The position numbers and the translations under genes are program-made. From positions 45,146-109,145 of the forward strand of contig JAWKMJ010000015.1 in assembly GCA_041392305.1 (NCBI GenBank): DNA of 64,000 nt, given 5' to 3'. The notes under the pieces were generated by a model. It ran no database searches, had not been told where the DNA came from, and saw only the letters and a program-made list of their open reading frames with translations. This DNA is from JAGQYP01 sp041392305 (GTDB lineage Bacteria; Bacteroidota; Bacteroidia; Flavobacteriales_D; Crocinitomicaceae). This document shows positions 1-8,481 of the stretch, piece by piece; positions within the stretch are counted from its first letter, which is position 1, and each line of letters begins with the position of its first letter.

Positions 1-293
1 GCAGCTAATCCATCTATTTTCTCTTTATTTCTTGGGAAAATATGCAGTTTTAGGACAAAATGATCGGTTTCGTAAATGTAGAAAAATGGAATATTGAATT
101 CTGACCATTCATGTTGCTGATATCCCTTATCTATAAAATTTCGCTTTAATACCAGTTTTAAGAACTCTTTGTCCTGCCCCATTTTTGCCATCAGCGAATG
201 ACTGTTTTTATGAAATTCATGTCTATCTACAGATTCTGCTTCAATTTTTAGAAGTTCTTTTATGTAGGGATGATCCTTGAGAATATCTTGCAT
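1..293 (-). CDS. Hypothetical protein, C-terminus cut by window edge
   Basis: An open frame starts at an ATG on the minus strand at 293 (protein begins MQDILKDHPYIKE) and stays open to base 1, giving 97 codons without a stop. The visible part is hydrophilic and charged, ending in a beta-rich stretch (FYIYETDHFVLKLHIFP), with no signal peptide. I do not recognise the family. It follows the glycosyltransferase at 383-1612 by 89 bases in the same direction, so it is probably the next gene of the polysaccharide unit. The reading frame is clear; the function is unknown. Confidence 0.6.
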   Translation of the reverse strand, partial: MQDILKDHPYIKELLKIEAESVDRHEFHKNSHSLMAKMGQDKEFLKLVLKRNFIDKGYQQHEWSEFNIPFFYIYETDHFVLKLHIFPRNKEKIDGLA

Positions 294-382
294 AACCCAA
301 TTTTTGGTTAAATTTTACTTCCAAAAGTATAAAAATTGGTCATTTGAAGACTGAGAAATGCTTGAAATAATTATGACTTTTA

Positions 383-1612
383 CTAGTCTAATTCTGCTCT
401 ATTCGAATGAGGATGGTTTTCAAATTTCAACAGCCGTGCAAATTCTGGAAAATTAATCTCTGCGTTAAAATTCGAATTCCAAAAAGATTGGATTTTTTCT
501 GAATCGAACTCATTCCTTTCAAAATCTTGAATTAATTGAGCTAAAATTGATACATCAAAATCTTTTGGAAGAAGTTTTCCGGTAAGAGGATTTACAATTT
601 CTGATGTACCCCCAACATCGGTTGCAAGAATTGGGATTCCATAGCTTATTGCTTCCATCATACTAACAGGCAATCCTTCACTTTCACTAACATTTACAAA
701 TACATCAATCCAGTTATTGTCAAGAAATGTTCTTAAATCACTATTGCTAACGACTCCTTTCCAATCCATTAATACATTATCAGGGAGCTCTTTGACTTTA
801 CTTTGAATATTTTGATCCATCTCCTCATTTCCAAAATGTATCCAATGGACTTTCCTTTTTACCAATTTTAAAGAATCCATAAGTAGATGTACTCTTTTTA
901 CAGGATGTAAGCTGGAAACAGATAAAACCACAAGGAACTCATTGTTTTTTACTCTAGATTTTATGTTTGGCTCCTTTGTTCCTAAGTATGAACGATGAAT
1001 TTTTCCGATTGAATTCGGAAACCTAGATTTTAAATATTTCGATCCCGACTCTGAAATTGTAAAAACCTTTGAAACATATTTCATTTGAAAAGACCGAAAT
1101 GGAATCGAATAAAGATGACGATCATCATAAACATCATAACCATGAGCTCGAGAAGAAAAACTCGCCAATTTATGTTCTCTTTTCAAAATACTTAAAATAG
1201 ATGCCCAATGGTCAAACCAGTAGGAATAAAAGGTGATATGAGACCCCTTCTGCTCATCCATTTCTATAAAGTTTTTCAACTGGTCTTTTATACTCAGGTA
1301 ATTAGCTATTTCATGAAGCAAATTTTTCTTTTCTTTTATTGGCCTTTCTTTCCAACAACCTTTGATCATGGAAAAGACCAAGCTGTTATTTTGCAGAAGA
1401 CGTAGCTTATTTCCTTTGGCTTTTTCAAAATTTCGTATTTCACAGTTTTGCGGTATTCTCCTTGGAGTTGAATCCAATTGAAAATAAGCATAAGGGAAAA
1501 TAACAACCTTATCAAATTCCAGCGACAGTTTTTCTAACTCAGGTTCAATAAAAGTTTCTGCATTACCGAAAGGATATTCAGCTGTAAATAGATATAAGAT
1601 TGATTTCTCCAT
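383..1612 (-). CDS. Glycosyltransferase, GT4-like
   Basis: A 409-residue GT-B fold glycosyltransferase that would add one sugar to a lipid-linked polysaccharide repeat at the inner membrane. The C-terminal half shows the GT4 signature: a strand ending LSVSSLHPVKR, then ESEGLPVSMMEAISYGIP followed by ATDVGGTSEIV, where the EGxP...E segment contacts the nucleotide-sugar donor. The length fits the family. Its ATG overlaps the TAA of the preceding gene by one base (TAATG at 1610-1614), indicating translational coupling. Donor and acceptor cannot be read from sequence. Confidence 0.88.
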   Translation of the reverse strand: MEKSILYLFTAEYPFGNAETFIEPELEKLSLEFDKVVIFPYAYFQLDSTPRRIPQNCEIRNFEKAKGNKLRLLQNNSLVFSMIKGCWKERPIKEKKNLLHEIANYLSIKDQLKNFIEMDEQKGSHITFYSYWFDHWASILSILKREHKLASFSSRAHGYDVYDDRHLYSIPFRSFQMKYVSKVFTISESGSKYLKSRFPNSIGKIHRSYLGTKEPNIKSRVKNNEFLVVLSVSSLHPVKRVHLLMDSLKLVKRKVHWIHFGNEEMDQNIQSKVKELPDNVLMDWKGVVSNSDLRTFLDNNWIDVFVNVSESEGLPVSMMEAISYGIPILATDVGGTSEIVNPLTGKLLPKDFDVSILAQLIQDFERNEFDSEKIQSFWNSNFNAEINFPEFARLLKFENHPHSNRAELD

Positions 1613-2835
1613 TATTGATTCCCTTCTAGACTCTCACAGCTTTGAATCAAAAGATCTGTCACCTTAGAATATTCAAATCTTGACACATCGAAGATCCCTT
1701 TATTGAATGGAACAGTACCATCTAAATATTTTGGAAATTCCTTTTCAATATCCTTTGGCAGAATGTGAACACCTAACTGATTTTCTCTTATGAACTTCCC
1801 TACCGCACCTTCCTCAACTACTATAATGATAGGCGTTTCAAGGTAGATGATCTCAAAGAATTTTGTCGAAATCAAATCTTTATCCGACTCAGGAAAAAAT
1901 GCCAAATAGGCTGAAGAGTTCTTTATTTTTCGAAATAGTTCCTGCTCATCAATGAGTCCATTATGGTGTACATTACCACCCTTAAAAATATTATTTACAG
2001 CAGTTTCCGGAGCACCAGTATAAATTTCCCATTTGAAATTCTTGTGGGAATGAATCACTTTTTCCAATTTTTCCAAATAGGACTCAATTCCAGGATATAG
2101 AGATCCACCATAGATAAATCCTTTTCGGATATGATCACCTTTAATTCCACTTATCTTTTCCTCATCGTATGCATGTGGAATAACTTTAAACCTATTTTGA
2201 TAATTCGGATAAATCTTCAACAAGTCTTCTCCCATCTCCTGTGTAGGGTAACAAACTAAATCACTCTTTTCTATAGTCTGCCTTTCCATAAACTGTTGGA
2301 AGGACTTTTTTTTCCCTTTAAGTTCATTCAAACCATAGTAAAACCCCCATGTCCATGGATCCCGAAAATCACTTATTAATTTAACTTTTGGATGTTTTGA
2401 TTTAAACAAGGTTCCGAAATAAAGCAAAGAAAATGGGGCACCTGTAACAATTAAATAATCAATTTCTTTTTTTGAATGAACAGAAGAAAGTTCTTTCAGA
2501 AGCTGCTTTTCCCATCTAAAAGCTTTGTCAAATAGATTATGCTTAAAAAAGCTATTTAAAAACTTGATATAAATGCGGTATTTTAACTTTTCAAAAAATC
2601 CTTTTGGAGCCTCGAGCCAATTGGGATATTTTGCATCTAAAAAATGAAAAGAAATGTTTTCAAAATGTTGGAGATACCAATTTTGATTTTCATTCATGTC
2701 GGTGGTTATGACTGAAACATCATGGCCTTTTTTTGCTAATTGTTGGCAAAACTTTGCCCACCTTCTCCCCCCAATTGCTTTTGAAGGTGGAAAAGTATAA
2801 CATACAATGGTAAAGTGCTTTTTCTTTTTGGTCAT
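1612..2835 (-). CDS. Glycosyltransferase, GT4-like
   Basis: A 407-residue protein with the N-terminal GT-B start seen in many polysaccharide-cluster glycosyltransferases: TFPPSKAIGGRRWAKF, where a Gly-Gly loop near the N-terminus receives the acceptor, followed by LAKKGHDVSVIT. The C-terminal donor domain is divergent (KFFEIIYLETPIIIV in place of the usual EGxP...E block) but has the expected alternating strands. It is coupled by a one-base overlap to the next glycosyltransferase and lies 33 bases after the sugar amidotransferase. It probably acts on the same glycan; specificity is unknown. Confidence 0.82.
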   Translation of the reverse strand: MTKKKKHFTIVCYTFPPSKAIGGRRWAKFCQQLAKKGHDVSVITTDMNENQNWYLQHFENISFHFLDAKYPNWLEAPKGFFEKLKYRIYIKFLNSFFKHNLFDKAFRWEKQLLKELSSVHSKKEIDYLIVTGAPFSLLYFGTLFKSKHPKVKLISDFRDPWTWGFYYGLNELKGKKKSFQQFMERQTIEKSDLVCYPTQEMGEDLLKIYPNYQNRFKVIPHAYDEEKISGIKGDHIRKGFIYGGSLYPGIESYLEKLEKVIHSHKNFKWEIYTGAPETAVNNIFKGGNVHHNGLIDEQELFRKIKNSSAYLAFFPESDKDLISTKFFEIIYLETPIIIVVEEGAVGKFIRENQLGVHILPKDIEKEFPKYLDGTVPFNKGIFDVSRFEYSKVTDLLIQSCESLEGNQ

Positions 2836-2868
2836 TTCCTTTTAAATTCCAAAGGAACCTATTCATTT

Positions 2869-4710
2869 TTATTTGATGATCAATTCTTCAGGATACAGTT
2901 TTTCAATATCATTTACAATTTTTATTACTTGCTCAAAGTCCAAACCTAATGTATCCAGGTACCAACGTATATTTTGATATCTAGGTCTATTTTCTTCTTC
3001 GACCAATTTTAATGCTTGTTCTCTTGTAATTTGTCCTTCCCTAATCTGGTTGCTTCTAAATGTATCATGTTCAGTAAATCCGGCTACCGTGTAATACACA
3101 TAATTGTAAAATGCAGCCGTCCCATCACCGATACGCCATGTTGTGGGTGTATCTACAGCCGTTTCCCATCCATATTCATTGATCAGAGTATCATCTACCT
3201 GTTTTTCATCCCACCTCCAATAGTCAAAAATATGGTAGTAGTCTTTTTTCTCAGTAAAACTTCTGTAATATTCTCCAGATAGTGTGTCCCACAAAGAAGA
3301 ATTAAAATAGCCCATACTATGCAACATTGCAGCAAATCTTTTTCTATGATACCTCAATTGTTTAGAAAAGCCATTACTATACACACGTGTTTCTTCAAAA
3401 TCTGGTTTAATCCCAAGAAATCCAGTTTTAAAATGAGTCACTTCCAATGGATTAATACCCCAGAGATTTAAGTTTAGACCAGTTTGTTTCTTCACTTCTT
3501 CAACATATCTAAAAAAGTGCTTATCTCCGGCTGTAAGCATCGCCATCATTCCGAGGTGAGGTGATTTTAGCCAAGCCTCCAAGTTCATTCTAATATTCCT
3601 CCTCTTTTTGGATATATCTGCCGCTATAATTATATTTTCGACACCCAATTCGGAGCACATTCTGCTTATATTTCTTCTGCCCAAATCGGTCACCATTCCC
3701 CAGTCATAAGTATAGGTAACCGGTCTTAAATCGAGTTCTTTAATAATCAAATGTAAACCATAGCAACTATCTCGCCCACCTGAAAATGGTACAATACATT
3801 CCAAACCTTTTTCTTTCCTGTAAGGTTCAACCAGCTGCAAAAGCTCCTCCTTTGGTTTTGGTTTATTTCTGATTTTATAATTTTTACAATAATTGCAGAC
3901 TCCTTCATCATCAAAATAGATGAACGGCATAGTTTCAGGCAAAATACATTTGCTGCATCTTTTTAAGGCGTGCTTTTCGTATTTCAGGAGTTTACTTTGG
4001 GTCTCATCAAAAATGAATTCTGGGATTAGATCAACTTTTCTGGTATTGTAATCCTTAAGGTCGATTTCGGAAATATTAAATTTTTCAGATTCAACAATTT
4101 CATAAGTCCCATTGATTTGTCTAATTCCCTTACATTGTAGTTGATCCAATGGAAATCTTTCAGAAGCAAAATAGATATTACTTTGTTTCTCACCGACATA
4201 TAAGCTTCCATTGTTTGAAAACAGTACGAGCTTTCCGTGTTTAGGTAAAAATAAGGCACAAGATATTACTCCTATGCATTTGCTTAATATGTAATCCGAT
4301 AACTCTTCGATTGGTTTCCCAGAATTCAAATGCTCTAATGTCAAGCCAATGATTATTTCAGAATCAATAGAAAACTTCCTGTCTACATTGATAGTATTCC
4401 ACAGTTCACTATCATTTACGATTATTCCGTTATGAAGAACAAATATGTCGTCTCGAACAACAGGTTGATTATCACTTAACCCATTGGTAATCAATCTCGA
4501 ATGTCCAAGAATAAAAGGAGAATTATAGGGCGACACTTTTCTAAGAAGCTGATCGATACTGAAATCTGCTCTACGGATTTGAAACTTGCTATTGTTTCGA
4601 AAAATCAATCCACTTGAGTCCTTTCCTCTTTGTTTTGCATGATTGGCTAATAATTTGATTTCAGATTTCTCAACTTTAGATTCCGATATGATTCCGAATA
4701 TACCGCACAT
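2869..4710 (-). CDS. Fused class II glutaminase and PP-loop N-acetyl sugar amidotransferase
   Basis: A 613-residue two-part enzyme. Residues 1-230 form a class II glutamine amidotransferase: nucleophile Cys2 (MCGIFGI), GHSRLITNG at 69-77 and HNGIIVND at 93-100. Residues 250-613 resemble WbpG/PseA N-acetyl sugar amidotransferases: two CxxC pairs (Cys252/255 and Cys272/275), then the PP-loop SGGRDS at 310-315. WbpG-type enzymes use ATP and ammonia to turn an acetamido group into an acetamidino group on amino sugars; there the ammonia comes from separate HisH/HisF-like proteins. Here the glutaminase is on the same chain and no hisH/hisF pair is nearby. Substrate is inferred only. Confidence 0.85.
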   Translation of the reverse strand: MCGIFGIISESKVEKSEIKLLANHAKQRGKDSSGLIFRNNSKFQIRRADFSIDQLLRKVSPYNSPFILGHSRLITNGLSDNQPVVRDDIFVLHNGIIVNDSELWNTINVDRKFSIDSEIIIGLTLEHLNSGKPIEELSDYILSKCIGVISCALFLPKHGKLVLFSNNGSLYVGEKQSNIYFASERFPLDQLQCKGIRQINGTYEIVESEKFNISEIDLKDYNTRKVDLIPEFIFDETQSKLLKYEKHALKRCSKCILPETMPFIYFDDEGVCNYCKNYKIRNKPKPKEELLQLVEPYRKEKGLECIVPFSGGRDSCYGLHLIIKELDLRPVTYTYDWGMVTDLGRRNISRMCSELGVENIIIAADISKKRRNIRMNLEAWLKSPHLGMMAMLTAGDKHFFRYVEEVKKQTGLNLNLWGINPLEVTHFKTGFLGIKPDFEETRVYSNGFSKQLRYHRKRFAAMLHSMGYFNSSLWDTLSGEYYRSFTEKKDYYHIFDYWRWDEKQVDDTLINEYGWETAVDTPTTWRIGDGTAAFYNYVYYTVAGFTEHDTFRSNQIREGQITREQALKLVEEENRPRYQNIRWYLDTLGLDFEQVIKIVNDIEKLYPEELIIK

Positions 4711-4760
4711 TTGCTATCTCAGATATTTATTTTGTAAATTTTGAAAGCTGAAATTTTGAG

Positions 4761-5447
4761 CTATTTAATTTTTTTAGCCGGTATTCCAACGTAAACTCCC
4801 TTTTCACTTAAATTTTTATTGACGTAGGATTGGGCTCCGGTTACAACATTATCTTCTATTTGAATGGCCCCGGCAATTTTTGTTCCCGCTCCGATATAGC
4901 TGTTTTTGCCAATTACCGTCCCATGTATAGTAATTCTCTCATGTGTTGAACCTAGGGTAATTACATTAGGACCTAAAAATGCATTTTCTTTAAGAAGAAC
5001 ATTAGCCGTTAAAATTGTTCCATATTTGATAGTAACATTATCCTCTATTGTACAGGCATCACCAGTTCGATTTCTTCCTTGAATAATGCAGTTCTTTCCA
5101 ACTTTCAACCCAATTCCTAATTCACAAAAAGAACCAATAACCGTTCCTTCACCATAAACCGATTTTTCATGTAAAATACTATGAGCTCCAACCGAAGTGT
5201 TATTTTTCAAATCCACACCTTCCTCAATGATTGTTTGCGAGCCAATAATAACATCGTTTCCAATTTTGACCTCAGATCGAAATTCTGAAAAATTCCCTAC
5301 TTTCACGTTGTCTCCGATATGGACATTTTCGGAAATAACTACAAAATTTCCCAATACACAATTGTCTCCAATTTGAGCTCCTTCTTCAATCACACAATCT
5401 CTCCCCATTTTGAGATTCTTTCCAATTGATGCAAGTTTAGATATCAT
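4761..5447 (-). CDS. Left-handed beta-helix (hexapeptide) acyltransferase
   Basis: A 228-residue protein made almost wholly of hexapeptide repeats ([LIV]-G-x4) from about residue 10 to 215, e.g. IGDNCVLGNFVVISENVHIGDNVKVG in pieces, folding as a left-handed beta-helix that works as a trimer. The closing turn GVYVGIPAKKIK is typical of WbpD/NeuD/LpxD-like sugar O- or N-acyltransferases. It sits between the sugar amidotransferase and a PIG-L deacetylase, so the likely job is acyl-CoA-dependent N-acylation of an amino-sugar nucleotide. No N-terminal PglD-like Rossmann domain is present. The acyl donor cannot be told. Confidence 0.85.
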   Translation of the reverse strand: MISKLASIGKNLKMGRDCVIEEGAQIGDNCVLGNFVVISENVHIGDNVKVGNFSEFRSEVKIGNDVIIGSQTIIEEGVDLKNNTSVGAHSILHEKSVYGEGTVIGSFCELGIGLKVGKNCIIQGRNRTGDACTIEDNVTIKYGTILTANVLLKENAFLGPNVITLGSTHERITIHGTVIGKNSYIGAGTKIAGAIQIEDNVVTGAQSYVNKNLSEKGVYVGIPAKKIK

Positions 5448-5458
5448 AATCTTTTAAT

Positions 5459-6097
5459 CTATTTCAGTATTAATCTAATAATTTCAAAAGCTTCAGCATA
5501 GTGGGTATTAATCTGCACTCCTCTCGTTCTTGCCAAAGATCTGATAAATTCTTCATTAGAATAAGGTCTGTGCCCTTGAGAAACGTATTCTTTCAAAGCC
5601 TTAATTTTTAACTCCAGATATTTCTCCTCTAAAAATACAAATGAAGATGTCTTGAAAATCATATTATTCCAGGGCATTTCATATCCCATGATCGAGGTAA
5701 ATTTAAATGCTCTAACACCTTCATCATGAATTGTGGCATGATCCTGATGAATATCAGAACCTGCAGGAAGTAAAACTAAATCTGGATTGATTAACTTTCT
5801 TAAGCCAATTAAATCCTGAAGAATATCTTGCCTATGAGCCTTAAAAATTCTCACATCGTATCTAAATAGATGAATATTTTTTTCAGGAACACCTAAAACT
5901 GTTGTTGCATTTTTAAGTTCTTTGATCAATATATCTTCAGGATAATTTTTTGGGACGGATTTCTCACAGGCAGAAAATGCCGCAACATGTACTTCTTTGC
6001 CCTCCTCTATAAATCTTGCTATTGTACCCCCACAACCGAATTCTGCATCATCGGTATGAGGAGCAAGTACCAAAACCCTATTGAAATTTGATATCAT
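5459..6097 (-). CDS. PIG-L/LmbE family zinc deacetylase
   Basis: A 212-residue PIG-L family enzyme. The metal-binding N-terminal motif appears as LAPHTDDAEFGCGG (His14, Asp16, Asp17), with the second motif SDIHQDH at 114-120 supplying His117/His120. Members hydrolyse N-acetyl groups from GlcNAc-type sugars, often on lipid or nucleotide carriers. It overlaps the end of the UDP-GlcNAc 2-epimerase by 20 bases and is followed after 11 bases by a hexapeptide acyltransferase, suggesting removal of an acetyl group and replacement with another acyl group. No signal peptide, so cytoplasmic. Confidence 0.86.
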   Translation of the reverse strand: MISNFNRVLVLAPHTDDAEFGCGGTIARFIEEGKEVHVAAFSACEKSVPKNYPEDILIKELKNATTVLGVPEKNIHLFRYDVRIFKAHRQDILQDLIGLRKLINPDLVLLPAGSDIHQDHATIHDEGVRAFKFTSIMGYEMPWNNMIFKTSSFVFLEEKYLELKIKALKEYVSQGHRPYSNEEFIRSLARTRGVQINTHYAEAFEIIRLILK

Positions 6098-7259
6098 TTT
6101 TATACGACTGAAATTGATCTAAAAATTCTTTAATCTGTGTCACAATTTTTTGCGAAGCATCTCCATTCCCAAAAATTTTTGGAATCTCAAAGTCATCACT
6201 CCCATTCAGGAAATTGCTAAAAGCATCTTCAATTTTACTTGGGTCAGATCCCGTTTCTTCTAAAATTCCAGATCTCACAAGTTCTTTCCAAGGAGTGGTT
6301 TCCAACAAAACAACACAAGGTTTCTTACAAAAGGCAGCCTCTTTCTGTACCCCACCTGAATCCGTAAAAACCATTTTGCAATATTTCTGCAATACCATCA
6401 TCTCAATAAAGGATACGGGATTTATTATGATAATGTTCTTGTTTTCAATTAGTCTTTCATGAAGGTCTTTCAAATAATCATCATCCAAGCATTTTCGTGT
6501 TCTTGGGTGAATTGGAAAAAGAAAAGGAATTTGATAATCATTTGCTAATTTTTCTACGGTTGAAAGAATATCCAATAGTTTGTCAAGATTATCCGTATTT
6601 AAAGGCCGATGAATAGTTAAAAGAATGTAGTTTCCTTTTTGAACACCGTATTCTTCCAAAATACTCAATCTCTGATCTATAGATCCCGACAGTTGAAGGA
6701 AATTATCATACATTACATCTCCTACATTTTGAATAATGGGATTATTATTACTAATTTGTTCATTCGCAACCTCTCTGATTCCTTCTTCCTTTAAAGATTG
6801 CTCCCCCTCGAAGGTAGGAGGAAATAAAATTGTAGAGACATGATCCGTCACAATCCTGTTAATTTCTTCAGGTCTATTCTTTCTTTTTGATCTGATTCCG
6901 GCCTCAACATGGGCTACAGGAATGTGTTTCTTAGCCCCAACTAAAGCTGCAGCCAAAGTTGAATTGGTATCACCATACAGAAGAATACAATCTGGTTGTT
7001 CCTGATCAAAAATTTCCTCCATTTTGATCATCATATTTGCAGTCATTATTGTTTGACTGGAAGAACCTACTTTCAAATTATAGTTTTCCCTTGGAATGCC
7101 TAATTCATCGAAGAATACCTGAGACATATTTTGATCATAGTGCTGTCCCGTATGTATTAAAATTTCTTCAAAAAAAGGACTTTTTAAAAATTCTTTTGAT
7201 ACTGGAGCCGCTTTGATGAACTGTGGTCTCGCCCCAATAATAGTTGCAACTTTATACAT
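6078..7259 (-). CDS. wecB: UDP-N-acetylglucosamine 2-epimerase, non-hydrolysing
   Basis: A 393-residue enzyme interconverting UDP-GlcNAc and UDP-ManNAc (or a related UDP-amino sugar). It begins with the family signature GARPQFIKAAPVSKEF, contains HTGQHYD, GDTNST, HVEAGIRS and PEEINR blocks, and near the end TDSGGVQKEAAF and LLETTPWKELV. Length is usual for the family. The start overlaps the preceding glycosyltransferase stop by 8 bases, and its own end overlaps the deacetylase. WecB homologues such as WbpI act on UDP-2,3-diacetamido sugars; the neighbouring WbpG-like amidotransferase makes that alternative realistic. Confidence 0.92.
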   Translation of the reverse strand: MYKVATIIGARPQFIKAAPVSKEFLKSPFFEEILIHTGQHYDQNMSQVFFDELGIPRENYNLKVGSSSQTIMTANMMIKMEEIFDQEQPDCILLYGDTNSTLAAALVGAKKHIPVAHVEAGIRSKRKNRPEEINRIVTDHVSTILFPPTFEGEQSLKEEGIREVANEQISNNNPIIQNVGDVMYDNFLQLSGSIDQRLSILEEYGVQKGNYILLTIHRPLNTDNLDKLLDILSTVEKLANDYQIPFLFPIHPRTRKCLDDDYLKDLHERLIENKNIIIINPVSFIEMMVLQKYCKMVFTDSGGVQKEAAFCKKPCVVLLETTPWKELVRSGILEETGSDPSKIEDAFSNFLNGSDDFEIPKIFGNGDASQKIVTQIKEFLDQFQSYKNDIKFQ

Positions 7260-8481
7260 AGGGTTTTCTTAATTCTTCGGCTAAATTCAGCATTTTCTTG
7301 TCCATTGCCAAATATTTCTCCGCGATTTCCCTCATCTTTTCAGGGTGATCGGGGGACTCTACAATCTTTCCAAAAAAAGAAATAACATTTTTAATATCTA
7401 CAGGAGACGATTCATTGCTCACTTTAAGGGCAAAATCATGACTTTCAGGGATCTTCATCAAGTCTGTATCATCATATCCATATAAAAATGGAATGCCTCT
7501 TCCGAAGTATTCTCTTGTCTTCAATGAAGATATTTCTTTGATCCCGGATCTGTAGGTTGCCAAACTGCTGATTGCAATATCGCATTCTGAAACAATTTGC
7601 CCCATTTGGTTCCTATCCAGATAACCGACAAATTTCACTCTCGATTCGATACCCAAATTTTTAACCAATACTTTTTCATCGTCAAAATGCTTACCTGCGC
7701 AAACTAACTCCACTTGCCCTTCACTTCCATCATATTGTGCAAGTCCGTTAAGCACTCTATCCAGGCCTAAATAATCTGCTTTAATCTCCGCACCCTTCAA
7801 AATGAGCATCTTAAAAACTTCATTTGTTTTAGAAAATTCTCTAACAGGAATGGACTCTAAATTAATCCCATTACCAACAACAAAAAAGCGATCCTTTTTA
7901 ATTTGATAGAAAGATTTAAAGAGCTGATAAAGCTCTCCAGAAGTACTACTAATTCGACAATGGTTAAATATTTTAGTTCCATATACCCGCTCATTTCTAA
8001 GAGGTAAGTAGTAAAATGCCAGATTATGTAGAAAATCGGAAACACTTGTTAATTTCTTTTTATCTTTTGGAATAGTTGCTGGCAAATTTCCATTGATTTC
8101 TATTGTTAGATTTAATTTAAGCTGAACAATCTTCCATAGATTTTTACTAGAGGAATTATGCCGAAGATAGAAATGAGTGTATTCGTTTTTGTGAGTTTGG
8201 AGAAATTCTAGGATGATTTTATAATTGAGTTCATTTTGTCTAAGATGATTAAAGTACTTCTTATCAGATTTGGGAACTTGAATTTGTTTTATGAACCCTT
8301 CATCTTCATTTTTTTCATAAAAACATGAAAAAAACAATCCAGTGCATTCCACTCCCTCTAATCCATTCAAGAATTTTATTTGACCGGTCACCTTCTTAGA
8401 TACAGAAGTCTCAATTGGCCCAAGACTAATAAAAATGTAACCAATCTTTATTGAATCAGCTTCTTGCTCACTTCCTTCCAT
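7252..8481 (-). CDS. Glycosyltransferase, GT4-like, divergent
   Basis: A 409-residue putative GT-B glycosyltransferase. The C-terminal half has the recognisable pattern FKMLILKGAEIKADYLGLDRVLNGL (split over the donor-domain start), VKFVGYLDRNQMGQIVSECDIAISSLATYRSGIKEISSLKTREYFGRGIPFLYG, read here in short blocks: the Ser/Gly-rich loop and the acidic LKTREYFGRGIP segment match the GT4 donor site. The start overlaps the end of asnB by 34 bases; no later ATG lies close by, so this start is kept. No membrane segment. Sugar specificity is unknown. Confidence 0.75.
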   Translation of the reverse strand: MEGSEQEADSIKIGYIFISLGPIETSVSKKVTGQIKFLNGLEGVECTGLFFSCFYEKNEDEGFIKQIQVPKSDKKYFNHLRQNELNYKIILEFLQTHKNEYTHFYLRHNSSSKNLWKIVQLKLNLTIEINGNLPATIPKDKKKLTSVSDFLHNLAFYYLPLRNERVYGTKIFNHCRISSTSGELYQLFKSFYQIKKDRFFVVGNGINLESIPVREFSKTNEVFKMLILKGAEIKADYLGLDRVLNGLAQYDGSEGQVELVCAGKHFDDEKVLVKNLGIESRVKFVGYLDRNQMGQIVSECDIAISSLATYRSGIKEISSLKTREYFGRGIPFLYGYDDTDLMKIPESHDFALKVSNESSPVDIKNVISFFGKIVESPDHPEKMREIAEKYLAMDKKMLNLAEELRKPYV

